From: Alviniconcha marisindica
Taxonomy: Eukaryota > Mollusca > Gastropoda > Provannidae
Length of the DNA: 64,000 nucleotides
Assembly: GCA_018857735.1 (NCBI GenBank)
Contig: JABMCL010002458.1
Span: 86,001 to 150,000, forward strand
Reading direction: 5' to 3'
Below the pieces are notes generated by a model. The model worked only from the letters and a program-made list of their open reading frames with translations. It had not been told where the DNA came from and did no database searches. Numbering within the stretch: the stretch's first letter is position 1; each line of letters starts with the position of its first letter. Position numbers and translations under genes: made by a program. Positions 34,116-46,100 of this stretch are shown here, one piece after another.

Positions 34116-37100
34116 GTAAGCGATGAAACTGACTATTTTTCTTGATTGGATTTAGAATTGTGTCATGTTGAAGCTGTGGTTTCATTTGTGTGCTCGATCT
34201 AGGCCTTCGGTCCGATGTGTAAGGTGTTTCTTTGTGCTTATCAGTTTCAGAATGGTTCACAGTCGTTGCTATGTTGGTGACTGTAGACGCTGTCTCCTTT
34301 CTAAGTTTTCGTTGTTTTCATCGTCATATCAGATTTTAGCCTTTTGCCTGCTAATTTGTCTTATGGTTTATATTATGCTCAACATTATTCTTAAGGAGTG
34401 CTGCGTAAATTGACCTGGCTTGTTTTTGTCAGTTACCTTATAATTATATAAAGTTATATGTTTCCAATGTTTATCTAGAAGGTTTTTGAAGTCCTGAGTT
34501 TAGTGTTCCTGCTAATAGTAATTAATACGATGTTGGATGGCAAGCTGTTCCATTTGTTTATAGCTCTGTTAGTAAAAAAAAATGTGCATACTGATTAGTA
34601 AGAACTGCCTTATGTAGTTTGAAAGGATGTCCTCTAGTTCCAGCAGATTCATGTAGCTTAAACAAGGAACAAACACTGAAACAGTCTCGTGTCATGATCA
34701 TAATATTAATAACCATGTATAATTTTAAAAGTTTCAATCATATCCCCTCTTGCTCTTCTGCATTCCAAGCTTGGTAATTTTAGTACCATTAGTCTTTGTT
34801 CATTCTCCAGGTTGTTCATGCCAGTAAATTAGTAATAGACTGATACATTTCGTAAAGCATCTTTGCACATTTTAATAATAATAATGTACATTTATCATGC
34901 GCTCATCAACGCCTGAGTGCTCACATGATACATATTAACCTAAATATGATATTCTATACACATGCAGAGCATAGTTCTACCAAAACAATTTACATAAAGT
35001 ATTATTTATATAAAAAAAAAACGCACTACACACACACACACACACACACACACACTGACTGTAGCAGAAACTGGGTACTGATATTAGTTAGGATGGAAAT
35101 ACCGTGAGAAGAGGAAGGTTTTCAGTTTGGCTTTAAAGGATGACAGGTTTGAGCAGTATCTGAGGTCTTGTGGGAGTGAATTTCAAATGTGGGGTTCGAA
35201 GCAAGAGAAGGCGCGGAAGCCATGAGTCTTGCGTTTGTATTGTTGGATTTCCAGCATGCGGGTGTCAGAAGAAGAGCGTAGTGTACGAGATGGAGTGTAG
35301 ACATGCAGCAGTTCAGAGAGGTAAGCAGGACCAGAACCATTTATAGCACTGAAACACATACAAGCGACTTTATACTTAAACGTTCTGAAATGGGAAGCCA
35401 GTGCAGTTTTTCCAGGAGAGGTGTTGAGTGTTGGTGAGGGGTGCCAAGAGAACAAGTCTTGCAGCAAAGTTCTGAATTTTCTGGAGAGGTTGGATGACAG
35501 AATTAGGTGTACCCATGAGGAGACAGTTGCAGTAGTCAAGCCGTGAAAGGATATAGGAAGTAACAAGAGTACAAGTTATATTTTTTATTAAACAAGGTGC
35601 CCGCACAGCATTACCATATTCTAAAATAGGTCTAACTAATGATTTCAAAAGTGATACCATAATCTCTTTGTGTTTATGGTATAAACTTTATATTGAATGT
35701 TTGTAACGTGTGACCATGCTGCTATTCTATTTTCTTTTCTGACAGTCTCATTTATAAGCTGTTCAGATTTTAGTTCTTTATCAACAAAACTCCCCAAAAG
35801 TAACAAAACACAGACTGGCCAAAACCAGAGCAACTTGATCCAGCCACTGGCCCACAAGCATAACTTCATTCTTCTGACAAAACTCTTGCAGTTGCACATC
35901 TCCAAACGTGTCAGGAAAATATATAAATATTATAAGATGAGCAGCTTGGTGTTATAGTTCCTCTGGTAAACGGTAACTTCATTTTTCTGACAAAACCCAT
36001 GCATACAGATCTCCAAACCTGCCAAGAACTAAGATAGTAAGAAGAGAAGCTTGTTAATGTTACTGTAGTTTGTACCCCCTTCACATAATGTGTAACTTGA
36101 TTTATAGTTCATATAACTGAGAAAAATAATGTAATAATCTGACAGTGAGCAACATTCCAACTTCATGTATGAGGCAATGCAGAAATTGACCAGGTAATTT
36201 GGGCTATTCTGGTATTGCCTGTTGGCACTTGCTTTGGAATTCCCACTTTGAGCAGCTGTTACTTATGTATGCCCCCCCCCCCCCCCCCTTCCATTTAAAG
36301 ATTGAAGCCTTTGTCTTAGTCTTAGTTTGTGTGTGTGTTGTGTTGTGTTGTGTTATAATCTATTCTAATGTTGAGCCCATTACAACTGACCTGCACCTTG
36401 TAGGTTAAAGAGTTATTGATCTGAAATGAATTGGGGGGGAAAAAGAAGATTGAAAGTGATTTCAGTCAGTTCTTAATGTTGTAAAAAAGAAAGAAAATAA
36501 AAAGAAATTTATCCCCCCCCCCCCACCCCCAATGATTTTACCATTGCCTTCATCTGATTGTTGTAAATTGACAGGCCTTGCTTCACCAGAATCAACCCTA
36601 CGATGAGTCACTGGAAGTCCCTGATGCTGAGGAGATTGCCAGCACGTATTCGCCAACCCCGCGTGTTCCAAACCCCTCTGGTGAGAGCTGGCTACAGTAC
36701 CTGTCATTGTACACTGGCAGCTGTGTCACTTATACCTATACTGGATTGATTTAGTTTGAAACAACAGTCAGGCAGGGTTTGGAGGCATGCCTAATCATTG
36801 TGTTGTATCGGGCGATTCAGGCAGGGTTGTTAACTCCCTCGACTTTTGCCCGGCATCGCTTAAGTCCCTTGGATGCTTTTACTTCCGGTGCGTACTTTCT
36901 TCACAATGGTAGACGGTGACAGTGAATTTGCGAATTTTACACTGCCAACTTTAAAGGCATTTTTGGAGGCCCGTAGTCATAATGTATCTGGCAATAAGCA
37001 ATAACTTGTTGCTCATGCTATAGAATGCCCGAAAACACATTTTTTCTACAAACTCGCGACCTTCTGGTCAGCCAAAAAACGACGCAAAGACACTTTTTTC

Positions 37101-40100
37101 CACCATCCACTTTCCATGGTAATTTTTGCAACTGCAACAGTATTGGCATTTGTACTGCTTCACGATTTTAGGTTCAACTTCCACTGTTATACACAGCGTG
37201 AAGCAACACCTACTCAGAAATCGGCCTGGAAGTGCACTGCGACCTCTCACGACTTCTTGTGCGAAAGATTACAAAGCGCATTCACTCTAGCAAACCAGCT
37301 TCGCTGAATCGCCCAATAGAAGGCATCTACAGATAGTCTTTCAGTGTTTCACCAAGGTGGTCATCTCACTGCAGTGCTTATGGCATTACAGTTCTTGTCA
37401 TACAGCTGTCAGTTCTATGGCCAAATCAGCTGTCAGTCAAAATGTGTCAGCTGTCTGTGAACAAGAGACACAGATGCAGACTTCTTGATCATGCTGGCAG
37501 TTCAGTGAGACCTGTGGTGACGTTGTGTCTGGAAGTCTTTCGAGAACAAAAAGTACAATGGCACCTTTTGAAGACAACCTCCTTCAACATGAGATTATGG
37601 AACTTACAAAATGATTTAAATCAATAAATGTAATAATAATAGATAATTCTTATAAAGCACCAGTTCTTCAATGCGAGTTAAAGAACTTGAACTCACTGGG
37701 CTGTACTTGAACCATATTTTAAGACAGAATGATGGTCTGTTTCTTTATTTGAGTGCCACTGTAAATTATTTAAAAAAAAGTTAACATTGATCAATGTGAG
37801 CCTAGGCAACTTTTAAAATGATGTATTCAGCAAACTTTGAGTGAACCTGGTTCAGTTCAAGAATGGTAAGATCTGTCTGTGTGCTCAGAAAAACTTTACG
37901 GATCATTACATGCACTCTACCCCATCTCTCAGGGGTTTCTATAACTTGGTCTTTGAATTCAATTTGAAACATTTCCAGTGTTTGTCTGACTGACAGTGAC
38001 CTTTCAGTGACCTTTCAAGAAAGATTGCCAAGACTCTGATCCCAGAGTGCGTGTAACTTTGTAAGTTGTAAGTTAAATGACATTGTAAGTCTTCTCTTTT
38101 TCAGCTGCTTGAGTTGTTTGTTTCATTTACAATCAGTTTGAAAGAAGAGTTGATACAGTTTATTTACAACTGTGTTTATTTTGGCACAGAACACAGGTTA
38201 TACCTGCTGATATTTCTTTCATGGGACCACCCCATTAAACATGCAGTCCACTGATTATCAGTAAAGTTTTTCTTTTCTTTTAAATGTTGTAAATAAAGAA
38301 GAGTGTGTTAATGCTGTGAGCGATTTGGCACTCCGCCTGCTGACCACTGAACTGTTGACATGAAACTTGATGGGAAGACTCCTTCAGACCCAAGGGTCCT
38401 TTGAACCTGTAGCCTAGGTAACACCTCCTTTCTTAATTAAACAATAACGCTAAAGAGCCAAACACAGAAAAGGTTCAAAAGATGATGCTGTTTCTTATTT
38501 TGACAAAATACAATGCTCTTTTTCAAGCTACAAAACGACACTTAAACAGTGAAATATGATGCAAAATGAGATGGAGAGCTGAGACACATAGACTGTTTTA
38601 GGTTGAGCTGTGTTGTTTTCGTGTGCAGTGCTTGGAAGGTTGTTGAAGGTTATTAAAGCAAAGTGTTCACCGTGTGAAGTAAACAGAGGGTGACACTGAC
38701 AGTGATGTATCAGTAAGTCAGTAAGTGTGGCCCTGTTTGTCAGGTAGCTCTGTGGGCTTATGGCACTCTCAGTCTCACACCAGCAGTCCGGAGTTTAAAT
38801 CTCAGTGGAACCTTTTTCTCTCTCCTTTATCCCCACCCCTTTTTTTTTGGGGGGGGGGGCGGGGGTAGCATCTGAAACACCAGCATCAATAAATGTGTGC
38901 AATGTTTTCTTTCTTTCTCTGTGTGTATTTCTGTATCTGTGTGTCAACATTGACATCATCAGAAATAGCATCAGTGCTGTAGAATAGCTGGCTGAAGTGG
39001 GTGTTCTCAAGTGGGTGTCCTCAAATGGGTGTTCTCAAGTGGGTGTTCTCAAATGAATGTTCTCAAGTGGGTGTTTTATCAGTGTTGTATCTGACATTTC
39101 CCACAGGTCTGTAAAGGTTTTTTTCTTTTCTTTTTCTTCGCACACTTTCCTGTTAACATTTGCTGTCTACAATCCAGTTGTGATCTCTAGTTTGCCCCCC
39201 ACCCCCCACACCCCCATCTGTTTGTCTTTGTCTTGAATTTTGCAAACTATTTTGACTGTTATTGTCTGTAAGTCTAAGTTTTCATGTTGATTAATTTTCT
39301 ACTGACAGTGAAAGCTCGCGAGGCGCTGCAGCTGAATCGACAAGGTGACCATCCCATTGTACAAACCCTGGTTCCTGCACAGTGTCCCCTGTTCACTTTC
39401 TCAGTTCCTTGGTTCGCTTTGTGCATTGGCCATTGCCTTACTATTAGTACTTAGTGTAAAGTTGCTTACCTTGTGTTACCACTACCAGTGTCTGTGTTTT
39501 TTCTGGATGTTGTGTGTTGGAATGTGATTCTGTAAACGTCACAAGCGATCAGAGTTGAGCTGGATCCAGTTTGATTCAAATGCTTGAAGCATGTAGTTTC
39601 TGTTTGTGGGTTGCTGCCACTCGTCCAGTTACCTTAAACCCTTGGTGGGGGGGGGGGGGGGGGTCTACCCCCCAAACCAGGGTCAGTGGGGAGGGTTAAG
39701 GTCTACCCCCAAACCGGGGTTAGTGGGGAGGGTTAAGGTCTATCCCAAAAAAGGGGTTAGTGGGGAGGGTCACGGTCTACCCCCCAAACCAGGGTTAGTG
39801 GGTACGGTTAAGGTCTACCCCGAAACCGGGGTTAGTGGGGAGGGTTAAGGTCTACCCCACAAACCGGGGTTAGTGGGAAGGGTTATGGTCTACCCCCAAA
39901 AAGGGATTAGTGGGGAGGGTTAAGGTGTACCCCCAAAAAGGGTTAATGGGGAGGGTTACGGTCTACCCCCAGAAAAGGGATATTGGGGAGGTTTAAGGTC
40001 TACCTCCAAAAAGGGGTTAGTGAGGAGGGTTAAGGTCTACCCCTAAACCAGGGTTAGTGGGGAGGGTTAAGGTCTACCCCTAAACCAGGGTTAGTGGGGA

Positions 40101-43100
40101 GGGTTAAGGTCTACCCCTAAACCAGGGATATTGGGGAGGGTTAAGGTCTACCCCCCAAACCAGGATTAGTGGGGAGGGTTAAATTCTACCCCTAAACCAG
40201 GGTTAGTGGGGAGGGTTAAGGTCTACCCCCCAAAAGGGGTTAGTGGGGAGGGTTAACTGTAAGGTGTGCATGCAGCCTACAGGCCTAGCGAAGATCTGGC
40301 TGGACTGGCAGTCACGACCTTTCCACTCTGCATGTTCAACTGGCCCTTCCTGTACTCGGGAGTCACACTCTGCATGTTCAACTGGCCCTTCCTGGACTGA
40401 GAGTTACAAACTTTCCACACTTTGCATGTTCAACTGGCCCTTCCTGGACTGGGAGTCGCCTTTCCACTCTCTGCGTGTTGAACTGGCACTTCCCGGTCCT
40501 GTTTCTTTGACACTTTTGGGATCCATGTATTCATTTCTGTTTTTGTTCTCTGTGTGTTGCAAATAGTTGAGTTTTACTGGTTCGCATGTTGATTGTCTGC
40601 ATGATCTGGCACCGGTATCTCTCTTTTTTTCTCATCTATGTGCTGGTGTTTTGTTGTCTATTTTTTGTTGTTGATGTTTTTAACAGTGAGAATAATCATT
40701 ATGGCGCATGACATAACTTTTGTAAGGCAGGGGCGTTTGAGGAGATGTGGTTCACCTGACTTTGATGTGAAGTGTCAAGTCTGTAAAGTGTCAGTAGAAC
40801 ACACATTGTGTAGAGCACATGTGTATAAAAACAACTCTAACAGTAACTCCACATTTATTCAAAATATTTGATTAAAACCTTTCATAAGGGTTACAAAAGC
40901 AAAGAAAAAAAAGAAAAAAATCACACACAGATTGTACATTTTCTGGAACAGGTGGGAATACATTTGTTCATTTTTGAACAGGTAGTTACAGCATGACACT
41001 AACAGTGAAATTACAGATTGTACATTTTCTGGAACAGGTGGGAGTTACAGATTGTACATTTTCTGGAACTGGTGGGAGTTACAGATTGTACATTTTCTGG
41101 AACGGTGGGAGTTACAGATTGTACATTTTCTGGAACTGGTGGGAGTTACAGATTGTACATTTTCTGGAACTGGTGGGAGTTACAGATTGTACATTTTCTG
41201 GAACAGGTGGGAGTACATTTGTTCCATGAGCGTATTGCCTACAGACACTAACAGTCAAACTGTCAGTTATACACGTAGCAAGTTTATATTTGTCATACAA
41301 GATCAGAGTGATCATGTCCCACAAGTCTACACAAAAGCGTGATGATGTCCTATGTGATACACAAAAGAGTGGTCATGTCCCACATGTATACACAAAAGAG
41401 TGATCATGTCCCACATGTATACACAGTCGTGTCTTGCCCAGTACAGGCTATTGTCCTCATCTTCAAACGTCTACACGTGTAGTTGTCTACAGTGTTAGTC
41501 TCTTACCTTCTCTGATGTGACTGCGGCACTTGTGTTGGGCCTGATCAATGTCACAGCAGCTGTCTGCATGATGCTGACTGTGAGGATCTTCATCGATTCT
41601 TGTTTAATTGCTTTTGTAACCACTTCCTGGTGCAGGGGCTCTGCTCTTAGTCCTTCAGACGTTCACACGCCACTGTTCCCTTTGTGTTGTGTGTCAGCCA
41701 ATTCCTGGTGCAGGGGCTCTGCCCTTAGTCCTTCACACGTTCACACGCCACTGTTCCCTTTGTGTTGTGTGTCAGCCAGGTCAGCCTGCGTTGAGTACAG
41801 TTTGATGCATGTTCTTCAGTGGTTGATAGACCGACATGCAGTGTAGCCATGCTACCATCCTGCCTCCTCACTGTTGAACTTGTTAAAGAGGCTGTCACCT
41901 TATTCCTCGGCCCAGTCCCTCACTGGTGCCAGTATGCACAATGCAATTTCTCTCTTTTAAAGATTAGGCTCTGCTTGAAGTGTTTTGAAAACTTTCGAGA
42001 TGAAATTTTGCTTAAGGCTGTGTAACTCTTTGAAGATGAATGTTTTCTTTAACTTGACCCTTGCAATATATGTAAATTATTGTTATTACAATGTGAGGTC
42101 CTCTTTATTAAAAGTACTTTGACTCAGTCTTAAGTGGGACTGTACTCTAACAACTTCTCTTTGACTCTTTTGAGATGAAGTTTAGCTGGAAGAAAAAAAA
42201 AACTTTTTATTTGAAGATGAAATTCTGCTGAAAGTGATTTTACTCTTTTGTTTGTTGTCAAATTTTGCTTAAGATGAAGTAATTTACATGAACAGTTTGT
42301 ACAGTGCTCTCTTTTAAGATAACGTTTTAAAGATAATTTTTTATATTTTGGTTCCAAAAGATAAACTGATTTAAATTTAAAACTTTGGCATAGGCAAAGT
42401 GTTTTAAGTTTCATATGATTGTAATGTTACGGTGGTGGAATTGGTGAAAATAAACTGATTACTAAAGATTTTTAAGACGAACTTTGTTAATTTGCCGTCA
42501 AATTGAATGTGTGGTCTGCAGCACTTTCTTTGTGTTGTAAGATAGTTTTGTGAGGAAAAAGACAATTTTGATGGTGTTACTGTTGCTGTGTTAAGGAAAT
42601 CTATTTGTGATCCCAGCTGCAACTGTCACAAGGGGTATATTCCATGAATCCTCTGTGCCATTCTGTGTAGCGCTCACAGAGATGGGTGAAGTATTGCATG
42701 TTCTGGCCAGTGCAGGCAGAGATGGGCCACTTACACTGTAGTCAAAACAGTTTGTTAACACCTGTAGAGGTTTTAGAATGCTGTTTTTGCTGAAGTGTGC
42801 AGCAACAGAGAGTTCCACAGCTAGAGGTTTTAGAATGCTGTTTTTGCTGAAGTGTGCAGCAACAGAAAGTTACACCTGTAGAGGTTTTAGAATGCTGTTT
42901 TTGCTGAAGTGTGCAGCAACAGAAGTTCACTAGAGGTTTTAGAATGCTGTTTTTCTGTGTGCGCAACAGAGATCCCGTGAGGTTTTGAATGTTTTCTGAA
43001 GTGTGCAGCAAAAGAGAGGGTTATCCTGAATCTTGATGCTTTTTCTGGGGTGCAGCAACAGAGATTACACCTGTAGAGGTTTTAGAATGCTGTTTTTGCG

Positions 43101-46100
43101 AAGTGTGCAGCAACAGAGAGTTCCACAGCTAGAGGTTTTAGAATGCTGTTTTTGCTGAAGTGTGCAGCAACAGAGAGTTACACCTGTAGAGGTTTTAGAA
43201 TGCTGTTTTTGCTGAAGTGTGCAGCAACAGAGAGTTACACCTGTAGAGGTTTTAGAATGCTGTTTTTGCTGAAGTGTACAGCAACAGAGAGGTTTGTAGT
43301 ACATTGTACTGACTGTTTTTGCTGAAGTGTACAGCAACAGAGAGGTTTGTAGTACATTGTACTGACTGTTTTTGCTGAAGTGTACAGCAACAGAGAGGTT
43401 TGTAGTACATTGTACTGACTGTTTTTGCTGAAGTGTACAGCAACAGAGAGGTTTGTAGTACATTGTACTGACTGTTTTTGCTGAAGTGTACAGCAACAGA
43501 GAGGTTTGTAGTACATTGTGCTGACTGTCCCCTGTGGTCCCCACTGAGTGCAGGTCAGCCCCTGCTGACAGATGCTGGGCGCTTTAAGATGCCTGCAGCC
43601 AGGTGACGACGTCATTGTGGGTGTGGATAGCACGCAGCTTGTAGCTTTGTGCAACCTGCAATTTATTGTTGCAGTGGTAATGTGACAGAAGTAGGTGCCT
43701 GTATAATTATGTCTGAGACTGGGCCAGAGAGACCCGTTTGAAGGTCTGCTTGTTTAGTCGGTGACTCAATCAGTGAATGTCAGCTTTGGCTGTCCAGCGC
43801 AGAGGGTCACTTACCGCGAACAAACACCAGCAGATGTCAGTTCACATTCATTGAGCTACAACATCTGTCATTTCAATCTAGATTTATACTATCCAGACAT
43901 GCCCAGAACTTATACCTCCTACCATATCTCATTGTCACAACCCCCAAAAACAGCTCTGCTGTATTATATCTCACTGTCCAGACCCAAAAACATAGCTGTA
44001 CCACATCTCACTGTCCTGACCTAAAAATAGAGCCCTGCCAAATCTCACTGTCCTGACCTAAAAATAGAGCCCTACCATATCTCACTACCCTGACCTAAAA
44101 CTGAAGCCCTACCATATCTCACTGTCCGGACCTTAAAATAGAGCCCTACCATATCTCACTACCCTGACCCAAAACTAAAGCCCTACCATATCTCACTGTC
44201 TGGACCCCAAAATAGAGCCCTACCATATCTCACTGTCTGGACCCCAAAATAGAGCCCTACCATACCTCACTGTCTGGACCCCAAAATAGAGCCCTACCAT
44301 ACCTCACTGTCTGGACCCCAAAATAGAGCCCTACCATATCTCGCTGTCCGGACCTTAAAATAGAGCCCTACCATATCTCATTACCCTGACCCAAAACTAA
44401 AGCCCTACCATATCTCACTGTCTGGACCCCAAAATAGAGCCCTACCATATCTCACTGTCTGGACCCCAAAATAGAGCCCTACCATACCTCACTGTCTGGA
44501 CCCCAAAATAGAGCCCTACTATACGTCACTGTCCGGACCCCAAAATAGAGCCCTACCATACCTCACTGTCTGGACCCAGGCAGGGTCAGTTGCCGCATGT
44601 TCCACTGCTTAGGGACCACACCCCTGTAGACTCCAGCTATGGTGCACCCCTGTAGACCACATGCCCATTTAGAATCCAGTGACCACCCCCCTGTAGACCA
44701 CATGCTCATTTAGACTCCAGTGACCACCCCCCTGTAGACCACATGCCCATTTAGACTCCAGTGACCACCCCCCTGTAGACCACATGCCCATTTAGACTCC
44801 AGTGACCATGCCCCCCTCTAGACACCGACAACCACATGCCCATTTAGATGACCATGCGTCCCTGCAGACACCGACAACCACATGCCCATTTAGACTCCAG
44901 TGACCACCCCCCTGTAGACACCGAGAACCACATGCCCATTTAGACTCCAGTGACCACCCCCTGTAGACACCGAGAACCACATGCCCATTTAGACTCCAGT
45001 GACCACCCCCCTGTAGACACCGACAACCACATGCCCATTTAGACTCCAGTGACCACCCCCCTGTAGACACCGACAACCACATGCCCATTTAGACTCAGTG
45101 ACCATGCCCCCCTGTAGACACCGACAACCACATGCCCATTTAGACTCCAGTGACCACCCCCCTGTAGACACCGACAACCACATGCCCATTTAGACTCCAG
45201 TGACCACCCCCCTGTAGACACCGACAACCACATGCCCATTTAGACTCCAGTGACCACCCCCCTGTAGACACTGACAACCACATGCCCATTTAGACTCCAG
45301 TGACCACCCCCCTGTAGACACCGACAACCACATGCCCATTTAGACTGCAGTGACCATGCCCCCCTGTAGACACCGACAACCACATGCCCATTTAGACTCC
45401 AGTGACCACCCTCCTGTAGACACCGACAACCACATGCCCATTTAGACTCCAGTGACCACCCCCCTGTAGACACCGAGAACCACATGCCCATTTAGACTCC
45501 AGTGACCCTGCAGCCCTGTAAACTCTAGCAGCCCATTTAGACTGCAGTGACCACGCCCCCCTGTAAACACTAGCAGCCCTATCATCTCAGTGTCCCAGGG
45601 TGGTTTCTGTGGCAGTAATAAGGGAAGTAATGACCTGAAATGATAGGATCATGTCCCCTGTTGTACAGCAGGGCGGGCTGTGTGGATCATGTCCCCTGTT
45701 GTACAGCAGGGCGGGCTGCGTGGCTCAGTGTGAAACTGTGTCAACGCTGGCATCGCTGTCAGCTCCGTGCCGACACCGCTAGTCACCAGGGACTCCATTC
45801 TGTGTGTGCCAGTTTTGGGGATTCTTTTCAGGCTCCTTGGATTGGTTTGACCATCGGGTTTTTGTTGTCCTTCCCTTCCTTTATTTGGATTGTATGCCAT
45901 TTGCATTAGTTTCAGCTTCAATCTTGTTAGTTGATGCAAGTTGTTTTTACGTCAACTAATAATCACTTAGGCAGTTGCCTGAGTAGTAGAATGTCAAGTG
46001 CATGTCTGATGATGAAAATCTGATGTTTTTTTATTTTATTTATAAAATCTTAAAAAAATATCTATAATATATAGTTTTTTGCTCAGCCGTCAGGAGAGAA

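Noticed and set aside
35122..35660. Independent host gene on the minus strand
   Set aside because: Motifs are those of LINE polymerase C-termini, with frameshifts and an (ATT)n tail.
38752..38830. Functional tRNA gene
   Set aside because: Boxes are recognisable, but stems do not form a full cloverleaf and it lies next to poly-T/poly-G sequence.
39627..40262. Interstitial telomere
   Set aside because: GGGTTA words occur once per 32-36 bp unit, not as tandem TTAGGG.
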